DNA of 64,000 nucleotides from Kitasatospora phosalacinea (GTDB taxonomy: Bacteria; Actinomycetota; Actinomycetes; Streptomycetales; Streptomycetaceae): the NCBI RefSeq assembly GCF_000716545.1, contig NZ_JNWZ01000039.1:1-64000 (forward strand). The letters run 5' to 3'. Within the stretch, counting starts at the first letter, position 1, and every line of letters begins with the position of its first letter. The notes below the pieces were generated by a model. The model ran no database searches, was not told where the DNA came from, and saw only the letters and a list, made by a program, of their open reading frames with translations. Positions 52,521-63,963 of this stretch are shown piece by piece. The position numbers and the translations under genes are program-made.

Positions 52521-54169
52521 AGAAGCCCACCCTGAAGGCGCCCAAGTTCAAGGCCCCCGACCTGGGCGCGGTGACCGGCGGCAGCCGCACCGGCCAGTCC
52601 CTGCTGGCCGGCGTGGCCGTGCTCGGCCTGGTGTTCGGCATCGCCGAACTGCGCTCCCCGGCGACCTCCGCCGCCGACGCGGGCGGCGCCCGCACCACCG
52701 CGCAGGTCGAACGCACCGCGCTGGTCTGCCCGCCGCCGATGCAGGGCGTCACCGGCTCCACCAACCTCACCCTGTTCAGCCCCGAGGGCGGCACCGGCAG
52801 CACCGGCAGCGGCCTGCTCGCCGAGGCCAACGCGGACAACGTGGTCGCCGCGCAGAGCCCCGCGCGTGCCGCCCCGACCAAGCCCTCCGGCGCCCCTTCC
52901 GGGTCCCCGTCCGAGCAGCCCTCCGGCAGCCCGTCGGCCGCGCCGAACGCCGGCGCGCCGGTCGTGGACGCCCGCGTCACGCTCGCCAAGCCCGGCGTCC
53001 CGGCGACCGGCCCCGCCGCCAACAACGACAACGCCCCCGGCAGCTTCGCGATCGCCACCGGCAACCTCGCCCCCGGCTTCACCGCGACCCAGGTCACCAG
53101 CTCCGAGAACGGCGGCACCAGCCTGGCCGGCGCCGACTGCGTGCCCTCCGGCACCAGCTTCTGGTTCGCCGGCGCGAGCACCGCGGGCAACCGGGTCGAC
53201 TACGTCACGCTGGTCAACGCCGACAGCCTGCCCGCCGTCGTCGACCTGCGGATGTACGGCGACAAAGGCCTGATCGAGAACGAGCTCGCCAGCAGCATCT
53301 CGATCGCCCCCGGCCAGACCCAGACGCTGCTGCTCAGCAGCCTCACCAAGGGCCCCGTCGACGACCTCGCCCTGCACGTCGTCACCCGCAGCGGACGGGT
53401 CGGCGCCGGCGTCCACGCCATCGACACCGGCAAGGGCACCGACTGGCTCGAACCCTCCGCCGACCCCGGCCCCAGCGTCACCGTCCCCGGCATCCCCGAC
53501 GACGTCACCACCGCCCACCTGGTGGTCGCCACCGACTCCGCCGACGACGCCGACCTGAAGGTCCAGCTCTCCGGCAAGAACGGCTGGTTCACCCCCGCCG
53601 GCAAGGAGAGCATCCACGTCAAGGCCGGCATGACCGCCACCCTCGACTTCCAGTTCTCCGCGGAGACCCGCGAGGGCGCGAGCGCGATCCGGCTCACCCC
53701 CTCCAGCGCGGGCCACCCCACCCCGGTCGTGGCCGGCCTGCGGGTCGACCGCGAGAACAAGGGCAAGACCGAGGCCACCTGGCTCTCCGGCGGCTCCCCG
53801 GTCGGCGACCGCGCCTCCGTCGCCGACAACCGGGCCGGCCAGACCAAGCTGATGCTCACCGCCGTCGACGCCGACGCCAAGGTGAAGGTCAGCAGCTCGG
53901 CCGGCGCGAGCGGCGGCACCCCCGTCACCAAGGACGTCGACGTCCCGGCCGGCACCACCGTCACCGTCGAGGGCATCGACCCCGAGGGCGCCAACGGCCC
54001 CTACGCCCTCACCCTGCGGACCCTCGGCGGCGGCCCCGTCCTCGCCACCCGCCAGCTCAGCGTCACCACCAAGGACGTCCCCGCCTTCACCACCCAGCGG
54101 TTCCGCGACGACCACGCCACCGTGGAGGTCCCCCGCGTCGCCGCCGACCCCGGGATCGTCCTCAGGTAA
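52517..54169 (+). CDS. DUF5719 family secreted/membrane-anchored protein
   Basis: A 550-residue protein. One TM near the start (TGQSLLAGVAVLGLVFGIAEL) anchors a large extracellular part with many beta-strand repeats; from memory, the family is DUF5719. Pro/Ser-rich linker at about 105-150 (PTKPSGAPSGSPSEQPSG). No enzymatic motif is visible. It overlaps the glycosyltransferase by four bases and probably helps it, either as scaffold or as a secreted component of the same polymer. It precedes the metallopeptidase gene, which is convergent. Confidence 0.85.
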   Translation: MKKPTLKAPKFKAPDLGAVTGGSRTGQSLLAGVAVLGLVFGIAELRSPATSAADAGGARTTAQVERTALVCPPPMQGVTGSTNLTLFSPEGGTGSTGSGLLAEANADNVVAAQSPARAAPTKPSGAPSGSPSEQPSGSPSAAPNAGAPVVDARVTLAKPGVPATGPAANNDNAPGSFAIATGNLAPGFTATQVTSSENGGTSLAGADCVPSGTSFWFAGASTAGNRVDYVTLVNADSLPAVVDLRMYGDKGLIENELASSISIAPGQTQTLLLSSLTKGPVDDLALHVVTRSGRVGAGVHAIDTGKGTDWLEPSADPGPSVTVPGIPDDVTTAHLVVATDSADDADLKVQLSGKNGWFTPAGKESIHVKAGMTATLDFQFSAETREGASAIRLTPSSAGHPTPVVAGLRVDRENKGKTEATWLSGGSPVGDRASVADNRAGQTKLMLTAVDADAKVKVSSSAGASGGTPVTKDVDVPAGTTVTVEGIDPEGANGPYALTLRTLGGGPVLATRQLSVTTKDVPAFTTQRFRDDHATVEVPRVAADPGIVLR

Positions 54170-54198
54170 GCGCGTCCGGCCCCGCCGTCCCCGCTCCC

Positions 54199-54645
54199 CT
54201 ACTCCTCGCCGTACCGGGGGTCGATCGCGTCCGGCGAGAGCCCCAGCAGTTCCGCGACCTGCTCGATCAGGATCTCGTGGACGAGCGCCGCCCGGTCCTC
54301 CTTGGACTTGGCGCGGATCTCCACCGGCCGCCGGTAGACCAGGATCCGGCTGCGCCGGCCCGTCGCGCCGGGGACGACCCGGCCGAGCGGGACGGTGTCG
54401 GGCTCGGGCTCGCCCTTGGCGGGCAGCGGGACCTCCAGGACGGCGAACTCCACGTCCTCCAGCTGGGGCCAGCGCCGCACCAGCCGCTCCATGGACTCCC
54501 GGACGTAGTCGTCGAAGAGCTCGGAGCGGGTCAGCGAGATGGGCACCTGCGGCGGGGCCAGCGGTCCGCGCAGGCCGCGGCCGTGCCGGTCGCGGTGCTT
54601 GCGGCGGCCGGGACCGGGCGGGGACGAGGGTGTCGAGCTGTCCAT
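54199..54645 (-). CDS. Metallopeptidase family protein (zincin-like), altered motif
   Basis: A 148-residue protein of the bacterial metallopeptidase (Zincin_1/DUF1025-type) family. It ends LVHEILIEQVAELLGLSPDAIDPRYGEE. The usual motif is HExxHxxG; here HEILIEQ has Glu where the second His is expected, so zinc peptidase activity is doubtful. Whether this is normal in streptomycetes I cannot tell. The N-terminal 40 residues are basic and Pro-rich. ATG at 54645; a TACGCT box lies 10 nt upstream. Homologues lie beside manB and whiB2 in mycobacteria, from memory. Confidence 0.82.
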   Translation of the reverse strand: MDSSTPSSPPGPGRRKHRDRHGRGLRGPLAPPQVPISLTRSELFDDYVRESMERLVRRWPQLEDVEFAVLEVPLPAKGEPEPDTVPLGRVVPGATGRRSRILVYRRPVEIRAKSKEDRAALVHEILIEQVAELLGLSPDAIDPRYGEE

Positions 54646-54774
54646 AGCAGTGTCGAGCGTAGTCCCTGGATGCCCGGAAGTGGACCACTCCAGCACGGCG
54701 CGTAACGGCGACGGGACACGCGAGCCGGGGCGGGTCTTCGCGGGCCGGTCCGACTTGCGGTACCGTCCACCCTC

Positions 54775-55137
54775 GTGAGCTCTGTACGTCGTTGTTCGCG
54801 GACCGCGTGCGGCCGACCGGCCGTGGCGACGCTGACGTACGTCTACGCGGACTCCACCGCGGTGCTCGGCCCGCTGGCGACGTACGCGGAGCCGCACTGC
54901 TACGACCTCTGCGCCGAGCACGCCGAGCGCCTCACCGCCCCGCGCGGCTGGGACGTGGTCCGCCTGGCGGGCGACACCGGCCCGCTGCGGCGCAGCAGCG
55001 ACGACCTGGAAGCACTGGCGAACGCGGTGCGCGAGGCGGCCCGCCCGCAGGAGCGCACGCCCCGTCAGGGCCCGCCCCCCGAGGGCGAGTCCGGGCGGCG
55101 GGGGCACCTGCGGGTGCTGCGCTCCCCGGAGAGCTGA
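54775..55137 (+). CDS. DUF3499 family protein
   Basis: A 120-residue protein with a small zinc-ribbon-like start: RRCSRTACGRPAVATLTYVY and, later, EPHCYDLCAEHAERLTAP. The paired Cys (RRCSRTAC and HCYDLC) probably bind zinc. From memory it is the actinobacterial DUF3499 family, always near manB. GTG start at 54775 lies 8 nt after TACCGT, so the transcript is probably leaderless. It is divergent from the metallopeptidase gene and followed by manB. Confidence 0.87.
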   Translation: MSSVRRCSRTACGRPAVATLTYVYADSTAVLGPLATYAEPHCYDLCAEHAERLTAPRGWDVVRLAGDTGPLRRSSDDLEALANAVREAARPQERTPRQGPPPEGESGRRGHLRVLRSPES

Positions 55138-55260
55138 CCCCCGGGGCCGGACGGCGGCGCCGGCCGTTCGCCGGGGCCGGGTACGCTGCCCCTCTGCGGC
55201 TCGGACGGATGCGTCCGGTACGCCCGCAGCACATCGCAGCACACACACGGGAGCATTCTG

Positions 55261-56652
55261 GTGCGGGACCTCAAGCAGCTTGTGAAGGCGTACGACGTCC
55301 GGGGCGTCGTGCCGGACCAGTGGGACGAGTCGCTGGCGCACGCCTTCGGTGCGGCCTTCGTCGAGGTGATCGGTGGCAGCGCGGTGGTCGTCGGCCACGA
55401 CATGCGCCCGTCCTCGCCCTCGCTGTCCCGCGCCTTCGCCGAGGGCGCCGCCTCCCGCGGCGCCGACGTGGTGGAGATCGGGCTCTGCTCGACCGACCAG
55501 CTGTACTACGCCAGCGGCAGCCTGGACCTGCCCGGCGCGATGTTCACCGCCTCGCACAACCCGGCCCAGTACAACGGCATCAAGCTGTGCCGCGCGGGCG
55601 CCGCCCCGGTCGGCCAGGACACCGGCCTGTCCGAGATCCGCGAGCTGGTCGAGTCCTGGCTCGACGAGGACGGCAAGGTGCATGTCCCGGCCGCCGAAGC
55701 CGCCACCACCACCGGCACGCTCTCCGCCAAGGAGACCCTGGGCGGCTACGCCGAACACCTGCGCAAGCTGGTCGACCTGACCGCGATCCGCCCGCTCAAG
55801 GTCGCGGTGGACGCGGGCAACGGCATGGGCGGCCACACCGTCCCCACCGTCTTCGACGGCCTGCCGCTGGACGTCGTCCCGATGTACTTCGAGCTGGACG
55901 GCACCTTCCCCAACCACGAGGCCAACCCGCTGGACCCGGCCAACCTGGTCGACCTGCAGGCCAAGGTCCGCGAGGTCGGCGCCGACATCGGCCTGGCCTT
56001 CGACGGCGACGCCGACCGCTGCTTCGTGATCGACGAGAACGGCGACCCGGTCTCCCCGTCCGCGATCACCGCCCTGGTCGCCGAGCGCGAGATCGCCCGC
56101 GCCCAGGCGGGCGGCGAGGCCAACCCGACGATCATCCACAACCTGATCACCTCCTGGACGGTGCCCGAGGTGGTCCGCGACCTCGGCGGCGTCCCGGTCC
56201 GCACCCGGGTCGGCCACTCCTTCATCAAGCAGGAGATGGCGAACACCGACGCGGTCTTCGGCGGCGAGCACTCCGCGCACTACTACTTCCGCGACTTCTG
56301 GCGCGCCGACACCGGCATGCTGGCCGCGCTGCACGTGCTGGCCGCGCTCGGCGGGCAGGACGGCCCGCTGTCCGCGCTGACCGCCAAGTACGAGCGCTAC
56401 GCCGCCTCCGGCGAGATCAACTCCACCGTCGCCGACCAGGCCGCCGCCACCGAGAAGGTGCGCGCCGCCTACGCCGGCCTGGAGGGCGTCACCACCGACG
56501 AGCTGGACGGCCTGACCGTGGCCGGCCCGGACTGGTGGTTCAACCTGCGCGCCTCCAACACCGAGCCGCTGCTGCGCCTGAACGCCGAGGCCAAGGACCC
56601 GGCGAAGATGGCCGAGCTGCGCGACGGCGTGCTGGCGATCGTCCGCGGCTGA
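55261..56652 (+). CDS. manB: Phosphomannomutase/phosphoglucomutase
   Basis: A 463-residue alpha-D-phosphohexomutase that interconverts mannose 6-phosphate and 1-phosphate, supplying GDP-mannose for glycoprotein and phosphatidylinositol mannosides. The phosphoserine is Ser98 in [16 protein letters not shown]; the metal site is [12 protein letters not shown]; substrate specificity loop [14 protein letters not shown]; phosphate loop [14 protein letters not shown] at 55261. A TACGCT box (55182-55187) 74 nt upstream gives a promoter candidate. It sits in the conserved DUF3499-manB-Trm112-SIS cluster. Confidence 0.94.
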   Translation: MRDLKQLVKAYDVRGVVPDQWDESLAHAFGAAFVEVIGGSAVVVGHDMRPSSPSLSRAFAEGAASRGADVVEIGLCSTDQLYYASGSLDLPGAMFTASHNPAQYNGIKLCRAGAAPVGQDTGLSEIRELVESWLDEDGKVHVPAAEAATTTGTLSAKETLGGYAEHLRKLVDLTAIRPLKVAVDAGNGMGGHTVPTVFDGLPLDVVPMYFELDGTFPNHEANPLDPANLVDLQAKVREVGADIGLAFDGDADRCFVIDENGDPVSPSAITALVAEREIARAQAGGEANPTIIHNLITSWTVPEVVRDLGGVPVRTRVGHSFIKQEMANTDAVFGGEHSAHYYFRDFWRADTGMLAALHVLAALGGQDGPLSALTAKYERYAASGEINSTVADQAAATEKVRAAYAGLEGVTTDELDGLTVAGPDWWFNLRASNTEPLLRLNAEAKDPAKMAELRDGVLAIVRG

Positions 56653-56776
56653 CCGCACTCCCGTCAGCCCGCCGCTGACTTTTCGCGTGCCCCGGCCGGT
56701 AGGGTTGCCACCGGCCGGGGTACTGCTGTGTCACCGGCTTCCCACACCGCCGCCCGAGCACCCGGAGTCGTCCGCC

Positions 56777-56959
56777 ATGAGCCTGCCGTCCTTCCTGCTG
56801 GAGATCCTGGTCTGCCCGGAGTGCCGCTCCCCGCTGGCCGAGGAGACCGAGGGCGAGACGCACGAGCTGCGCTGCACCGGCGAGGGCTGCGGCCTGGTGT
56901 ACCCGGTGCGCGACGGCATCCCGGTCCTGCTGGTGGACGAGGCCCGCCGCCCGTCCTGA
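56777..56959 (+). CDS. Trm112 family zinc protein
   Basis: A 60-residue zinc-binding protein. The metal site is formed by [11 protein letters not shown] and [22 protein letters not shown]; the CPxC and C-x4-C pairs and the trailing (Y)[10 protein letters not shown] are hallmarks of Trm112/YcaR. In eukaryotes the partner is a methyltransferase; in actinobacteria its role beside manB and the SIS isomerase is not known. TAGGGT (56701-56706) lies 70 nt upstream. The product is also read 34 bp before the SIS gene, so they are probably cotranscribed. Confidence 0.9.
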   Translation: MSLPSFLLEILVCPECRSPLAEETEGETHELRCTGEGCGLVYPVRDGIPVLLVDEARRPS

Positions 56960-56993
56960 CCCTGCCCCGCCCAGTCGCTGGAGGCCAGCCGCC

Positions 56994-58154
56994 ATGTTCG
57001 ACGACACCCTGTTGGACGACCCGGCCGCGGTGCGGCGCGCCGACCGGCGGCGCGAGCTGCTGGCCCTGGCCGGAGCGGGCGCCCGGATCCGGATCGCGCT
57101 GCGCCGGGCCGACGCGGCCGGCGTCGGCGCGCTGAACCCGGACGGGCGGCCGCGCACGGTGCTGGTCGCCGGGCACGGCGGGGTGCTGACCGCGGCCGCC
57201 GTGCTGGCGGCGCTGGCGGTGCCCAGCAGCCAGGTGTGGCCGCTGCCGCCGTCCGACGCCCGCCCCGGCGGGTTCGCCTTCACCGACGGCGAGACCTGGC
57301 AACTGCCGGGCTGGGCCGGTTCGTTGGACCTGATCGTGGTGGCCAGCGAGAACGGCCGCGAGGGCGGTCTGATCAACCTGGCCGAGCAGGCGTACGCCCG
57401 GGGCTGCGCGATCGCGGTGATCGCCCCGGAGCGTTCGGAGCTGTTCGAGGCGGCGCTCCAGGTGCGCGCCCTGCCGCTACCGTTCGAGCCCAGCGCGGTG
57501 GAGCCGGAGGGCACCGACGCCGAACCCGACCTCCCGGCCGAGGACCCGGCCGCGCTGTGGGCCTTCCTGGCCCCGCTGCTGGCGCTGGCCGACCGGATCG
57601 GCGTCACCCAGCTCGGCCCCGGCGCGCTGGAGGCCGCCGCCGACCGCCTCGACGAGGTCGCGGTGCGCTGCCGCCCCGACGCCCAGGCGTACGACAACCC
57701 GGCGAAGGGCCTGGCCGCCCGGCTGGCCGAGACCGTCCCGCTGCTGTGGGCCGAGGGCGCCCCGGCCGCCGCCGCGGCGGAGCGGTTCGCCGCCGCGCTG
57801 GCCGACCGGGCCGGCCTGCCCGCGCTGGCCGCCCGGCTCCCGCAGGCGCTGACCGCGCACCGCGGCATGTTCACCGGCCGGCTCGGCACCGACCCGGACG
57901 ACTTCTTCCGCGACCGGGTCGACGAGCCGGTGCCGCTCCAGCTCCAGGTGCTGCTGCTGCGGCACACCCCGGGCGCGGCCGAGCTGGAGCAGCCCGGCTG
58001 GCCGGTCGCCCGGGCCCGCCGGCTGGCCGCCGCGCACGAGGTCCGGGTCACCGAGCACACCTCCAGCCGGGAGGAGCCGCTGCAGGCGCTGGCCGAGCTG
58101 GTCGGCCTGACCGACTTCGCGGCGGTGTACCTGGGCCTGGCCACCCGGAGCTGA
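56994..58154 (+). CDS. SIS domain phosphosugar isomerase (mannose-6-phosphate isomerase-like, TobH-type)
   Basis: A 386-residue protein with two SIS-like folds. RTVLVAGHGGVLTAAAVLAAL and LIVVASENGREGGLINLAEQAYARG mark the phosphosugar-binding domain, and the C-terminal EPVPLQLQVLLLRHTPGAAE resembles bifunctional phosphoglucose/phosphomannose isomerases. It would interconvert fructose 6-phosphate and mannose 6-phosphate, upstream of ManB. Annotated homologues are called TobH or manA (memory). It is an Ala/Arg/Leu-rich protein with no membrane helix. ATG at 56994. Confidence 0.85.
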   Translation: MFDDTLLDDPAAVRRADRRRELLALAGAGARIRIALRRADAAGVGALNPDGRPRTVLVAGHGGVLTAAAVLAALAVPSSQVWPLPPSDARPGGFAFTDGETWQLPGWAGSLDLIVVASENGREGGLINLAEQAYARGCAIAVIAPERSELFEAALQVRALPLPFEPSAVEPEGTDAEPDLPAEDPAALWAFLAPLLALADRIGVTQLGPGALEAAADRLDEVAVRCRPDAQAYDNPAKGLAARLAETVPLLWAEGAPAAAAAERFAAALADRAGLPALAARLPQALTAHRGMFTGRLGTDPDDFFRDRVDEPVPLQLQVLLLRHTPGAAELEQPGWPVARARRLAAAHEVRVTEHTSSREEPLQALAELVGLTDFAAVYLGLATRS

Positions 58155-58221
58155 CAAGGTATCGTCCCCTCGTCAACAAAGGCCCGGCAAAGACCGGGCC
58201 CGCGCGGAGGGACGTACGGGG

Positions 58222-60832
<2,611 letters not shown>

Positions 60833-60845
60833 TCACCGCTCCACC

Positions 60846-60891
60846 CGCCGGTGCCCGGCACCCCCGCCGCAGGGGGTGCCGGGCACCGGCG
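60846..60891. terminator. 20-bp perfect stem terminator after ahcY
   Basis: GCCGGTGCCCGGCACCCCC (60847-60865) and GGGGGTGCCGGGCACCGGC (60872-60890) are perfectly complementary, plus one outer C-G pair, around the loop GCCGCA. It starts 14 bp after the ahcY stop and is the strongest stem in the window. Confidence 0.8.
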
Positions 60892-61033
60892 CGTTCCGGC
60901 CGCTATCGCCGCCGCGTGCGCCGGGTCGCTCGACGACAGCCGGTACGCCTCGCGGCCGTCCACCGGCGCAGCGTCCAGGCGCAGCCCGCCCGCCCCCGGG
61001 AAGGTCGCACGCCCGGTTACGTAGGCTTCCCCC

Positions 61034-61654
61034 ATGCCGAACGGCCGCTACTCCCTCCACGACCCGCACGACGGAACCCCGCTCGGCGAGGAGCGCTTCC
61101 AGTGCGCCCCCGGCCCCGCCGGCTGGCGCTACGTCGCCAAGCGCTACCGCCCCGACGGCACCGTCCAGGGCACCACCGACCTCACGCTGGACGCCCGGCA
61201 CCGCCCGATCCGGCTCGAACTCCGCTCCGGCGGCTGGCAGGTCCGCGGCGGCGCGCTCGACGGCGTCCACTGGGTCCGCGCCGGTGCCGCCGGCAGCGGG
61301 GAGGCCACCGAGGGGGAGGACCGGGCGCACGCCTTCACCGGCGACTCCCCGGCCTTCCTGGTGGCCACCGCCCGCCTGCTCGCCCTCGACCCCGGCGGCA
61401 GCGCCCGGATCCGCCTGGTCTCCTTCACCGGCGACTCCCTCGCCCCCCGCACCCTCGACCAGGGCTGGCAACTCCACTCCCTCCAGGAGCACCCCACCGA
61501 CAGCGGCCCGCTCCCCGTCGAGCACTACCGGGTCACCGACCTCGACACCGGCGAGGTCCGCGACCTCCACCTCACCGGGGACGTCCTGCTCGGCGCCCCC
61601 GGCATCGAACTCGAAGAACTCGACTCCCCGCCCAACCCGCGCCGCGCCGCCTGA
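61034..61654 (+). CDS. Conserved hypothetical protein
   Basis: A 206-residue protein of unknown function with no signal or membrane segment. It looks like a compact beta-rich domain (RYSLHDPHDGTPLGEERFQC; WRYVAKRYRPDGTVQGTTDLTLDARHRPIRLELRSGGWQVRGG; DVLLGAPGIELEELDSP). The sequence is typical of the streptomycete protein usually found after ahcY. A TAGGCT box lies 6 nt before the ATG, so the mRNA is leaderless. It converges with the RDD gene, just 5 bp away. Confidence 0.8.
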   Translation: MPNGRYSLHDPHDGTPLGEERFQCAPGPAGWRYVAKRYRPDGTVQGTTDLTLDARHRPIRLELRSGGWQVRGGALDGVHWVRAGAAGSGEATEGEDRAHAFTGDSPAFLVATARLLALDPGGSARIRLVSFTGDSLAPRTLDQGWQLHSLQEHPTDSGPLPVEHYRVTDLDTGEVRDLHLTGDVLLGAPGIELEELDSPPNPRRAA

Positions 61655-61659
61655 CCCGG

Positions 61660-62646
61660 CTACGCGGGCGGTACGAACCCCCCGCCACCCGCGGCCGGCG
61701 CCGGCGCTTCGGCGGGCCCGGCAGGCTTGGCAGGCTTGGCGAGTGTCACCGCAGCGGGCTGGGGAGCCGACTGCGGGTACCCGGGCCGGTGCACCGGCGG
61801 CACCTGCTGGGCTTGTTGCGCCTGCTGGGCCTGCTGGGCCTGCTGCATCAGCTGGGCCTGCTGCGCCGCGTACATCGCGTACGCCGCCGCCGAGGCCCGC
61901 TCCCACTCCCGGCGCTGGCGCTCCATCACCACCGCGCCCAGGTACACCAGCGACGGCAGCCCCGCCGGCACCGGCCAACCCGTCCGCTGCGCCATGTCCG
62001 CGGCCATCCGGTCGCCCAGCGCGGCCGCCACCGGCTTGTCCAACTCGTGCATCCGGCCCAGCACCTGGCGCGCGGACAGCCACAGGCCGTCCGGCACCGC
62101 GGACAGGTCCAGCGCCACCAGGTCCGCACCCAGCGCGTTCATCACCTGCGGCGGTACCGGCGGCACCGCCCCCTGGTCCCGGGCGCCGTGCGGCAGCCGC
62201 TCCCGGATCACCATCGTCCCGCCGAAGACGTCGCCCAGCCGGCGCCCCTCCGCGGAGCACAGCGAGGCCACCACCGCCGGCATCGCGAACATGCCGAAGT
62301 CGATGATCCCGACCAGCCCCCGCACCAGCGCGTGCCGGAACCGGATCGGACCGCCGTCCGCCCGCACCACCCGCAGCCCCAGCGCGACCTTCCCCAGCGA
62401 CCGCCCCTGCGAGAGGGTCTCCACCAGCGTGGGCAGCAGCACCGTGCAGAACACGAAGGTCGAGAGGGTGAGCGCCGCCGCGGCCGCGGTCTCCAGATCG
62501 GAGATCCCCAACGACAGGCCGAGGATCAGGACGACGAACGCCACCGTGTACACGGCCCAGTCCAGCAGCCTGGCCAGGGCCCGCGACGGCAGCCTCGCCG
62601 TCCGCAGCCCCAGGACGACCGCCTCACCGGTCACCAGCTCGCTCAC
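61660..62646 (-). CDS. RDD family membrane protein
   Basis: A 328-residue RDD-domain protein. TM helices include LLDWAVYTVAFVVLILGLSLG, AALTLSTFVFCTVLLPTL and HALVRGLVGIIDFGMFAMPAVVASLC; the family core is seen in SRALARLLDW, SLGKVALGLRVVRADGG and LGDVFGGTMVI. RDD proteins may transport ions or osmolytes. A low-complexity Q/A-rich stretch (AQQAQLMQQAQQAQQAQQ) near residue 260 precedes a Pro/Ala-rich tail. The GTG at 62646 is chosen since GGTGGGTGG precedes it; the frame is open further upstream. It diverges from the SpoIIM-family gene. Confidence 0.85.
   Translation of the reverse strand: MSELVTGEAVVLGLRTARLPSRALARLLDWAVYTVAFVVLILGLSLGISDLETAAAAALTLSTFVFCTVLLPTLVETLSQGRSLGKVALGLRVVRADGGPIRFRHALVRGLVGIIDFGMFAMPAVVASLCSAEGRRLGDVFGGTMVIRERLPHGARDQGAVPPVPPQVMNALGADLVALDLSAVPDGLWLSARQVLGRMHELDKPVAAALGDRMAADMAQRTGWPVPAGLPSLVYLGAVVMERQRREWERASAAAYAMYAAQQAQLMQQAQQAQQAQQAQQVPPVHRPGYPQSAPQPAAVTLAKPAKPAGPAEAPAPAAGGGGFVPPA
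61811..61860 (-). repeat. Short Ala-Gln-Gln coding repeat in the RDD gene
   Basis: A 9-bp unit (GCCTGCTGG, read on the plus strand) is repeated imperfectly about five times, encoding consecutive AQQ triplets. It lies in the cytoplasmic tail region and could vary by slippage without frame change. Confidence 0.55.
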
Positions 62647-62897
62647 GCCACCCACCCGCTCCGCTTCACGGCCCGCCGGCGACCCCGCGTCGCACGGCCC
62701 GACCCCCTCCAACAACAGCGGCAAACATAAGGCCGTACACCCCCGGCGGGTAACCCCGGGCCGCCCCCCGGTACAACGCTTCCGACAAGCCTGACGCGCC
62801 CGCCTCCCGCTCTGGCAAGCTAAGGCCCGCAAACAGCCCGGCCGCACACCAACCAGTGGCTGCCGTCCGCCCCACCGCGCCCCCGGAGAGAGCCGCC

Positions 62898-63902
62898 ATG
62901 GACCTGGACGTCTTCGTCGCCGCCCACCAGGCGGAATGGCACCGTCTGGAGGTCCTCAGCAGGCGCCGCCGCCTCACCGGCGAGGAGTCCGACGAGCTGA
63001 TCACCCTCTACCAGCGCGCCACCAGCCACCTCGCCCAGGTCCAGGCCGCCGCCCCGCACCCCGGAGTCGAGGGCCGCCTCACCACCCTGGTCGTCCGCGG
63101 CCGCAACGCCGTCGCCGGCGCCCGCGCCGCCTCCTGGCGCGACGCCACCCGCTACTTCACCACCAGCTTCCCCGCGCTCCTCTACCGCGCCCGCCGCTGG
63201 TGGCTCACCGTCGGCGCGGCCTCCTTCCTGCTCAGCGCGGTGATCGCCTGGTGGATAGGCACCCACCCCGAGATCATCAAGTCGCTCATGACCTCCGAGC
63301 AGTACGAGCAACTCACCAAGCCGGGCGGCGAGTTCGAGACCTACTACACCGAGCACCCGTCGGCGAACTTCGCCGCCCAGGTGTGGACCAACAACGCCTG
63401 GGTCGCCGCCCAGTGCCTGATCTCGGCCGTCCTGCTCGGCATCCCGGTCCTGTTCATCCTGCTGGAGAACGTCCTCAACCTCGGCGGCGGCATCGGCGCC
63501 ATGGCCTCCGCCGACCACCTCCAGCTCTTCCTCGGCCTGCTCATCCCGCACGGCCTGCTCGAACTGACCGCCATCTTCGTCGCCGCCGGCCTCAGCCTCC
63601 GCCTCGGCTGGACCGTCGTCGACCCCGGCCCCCGTACCCGAGCCGTCGCCCTCGCCGAGGAGGGCCGCGCCGTCATCGGCTCCGTCATCGGCCTCACCGT
63701 CGTCCTGATGGTCACCGGCTTCATCGAAGGCTTCGTCACCGGCTCCGCCCTCCCCAGCTGGCTCCGCATCGGCATGGGCCTCGCCGTCGAAGCGCTCTTC
63801 CTCGTCTACGCCCTGGTCCTCGGCAAGCGGGCCGCCGCCGGCGGCGAGATCGGCGACGTCGAAGCCGCCGACCGCACCGAGCACCAGCCGATGGTCGGTT
63901 GA
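62898..63902 (+). CDS. SpoIIM-like (stage II sporulation protein M/DUF95) membrane protein
   Basis: A 334-residue integral membrane protein. A 90-residue N-terminal cytosolic segment (DLDVFVAAHQAEWHRLEVLSRRRRLTGEESDELITLYQRATSHLAQV), then TM helices including WWLTVGAASFLLSAVIAWWIG, AAQCLISAVLLGIPVLFILLENVLNLGG, LQLFLGLLIPHGLLELTAIFVAAGLSLRLG and VIGLTVVLMVTGFIEGFVTG. IPHGLLELTAIF is the family signature. Its function in actinobacteria is unknown; B. subtilis SpoIIM acts in peptidoglycan remodelling at engulfment. ATG at 62898 after GGAGAG. It diverges from the RDD gene, with a short intergenic promoter region between. Confidence 0.87.
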   Translation: MDLDVFVAAHQAEWHRLEVLSRRRRLTGEESDELITLYQRATSHLAQVQAAAPHPGVEGRLTTLVVRGRNAVAGARAASWRDATRYFTTSFPALLYRARRWWLTVGAASFLLSAVIAWWIGTHPEIIKSLMTSEQYEQLTKPGGEFETYYTEHPSANFAAQVWTNNAWVAAQCLISAVLLGIPVLFILLENVLNLGGGIGAMASADHLQLFLGLLIPHGLLELTAIFVAAGLSLRLGWTVVDPGPRTRAVALAEEGRAVIGSVIGLTVVLMVTGFIEGFVTGSALPSWLRIGMGLAVEALFLVYALVLGKRAAAGGEIGDVEAADRTEHQPMVG

Positions 63903-63946
63903 CCCCGCTTGTCCGCCGTGTGGCGGCGAGGCGGCGGCGTGCGCGG

Positions 63947-63963
63947 TCACGGGAGCCCCGTGA
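63947..63963 (+). terminator. Small stem-loop near the right edge
   Basis: TCACGG (63947-63952) and CCGTGA (63958-63963) pair across GAGCC, a 6-bp stem 45 bp after the SpoIIM-like gene stop. It may be a weak terminator. Confidence 0.3.

Noticed and set aside
54679..54690. AGTGGACCACT, a possible DasR-type site.
   Set aside because: The centre is five bases shorter than the DasR element and the site lies outside a clear promoter.
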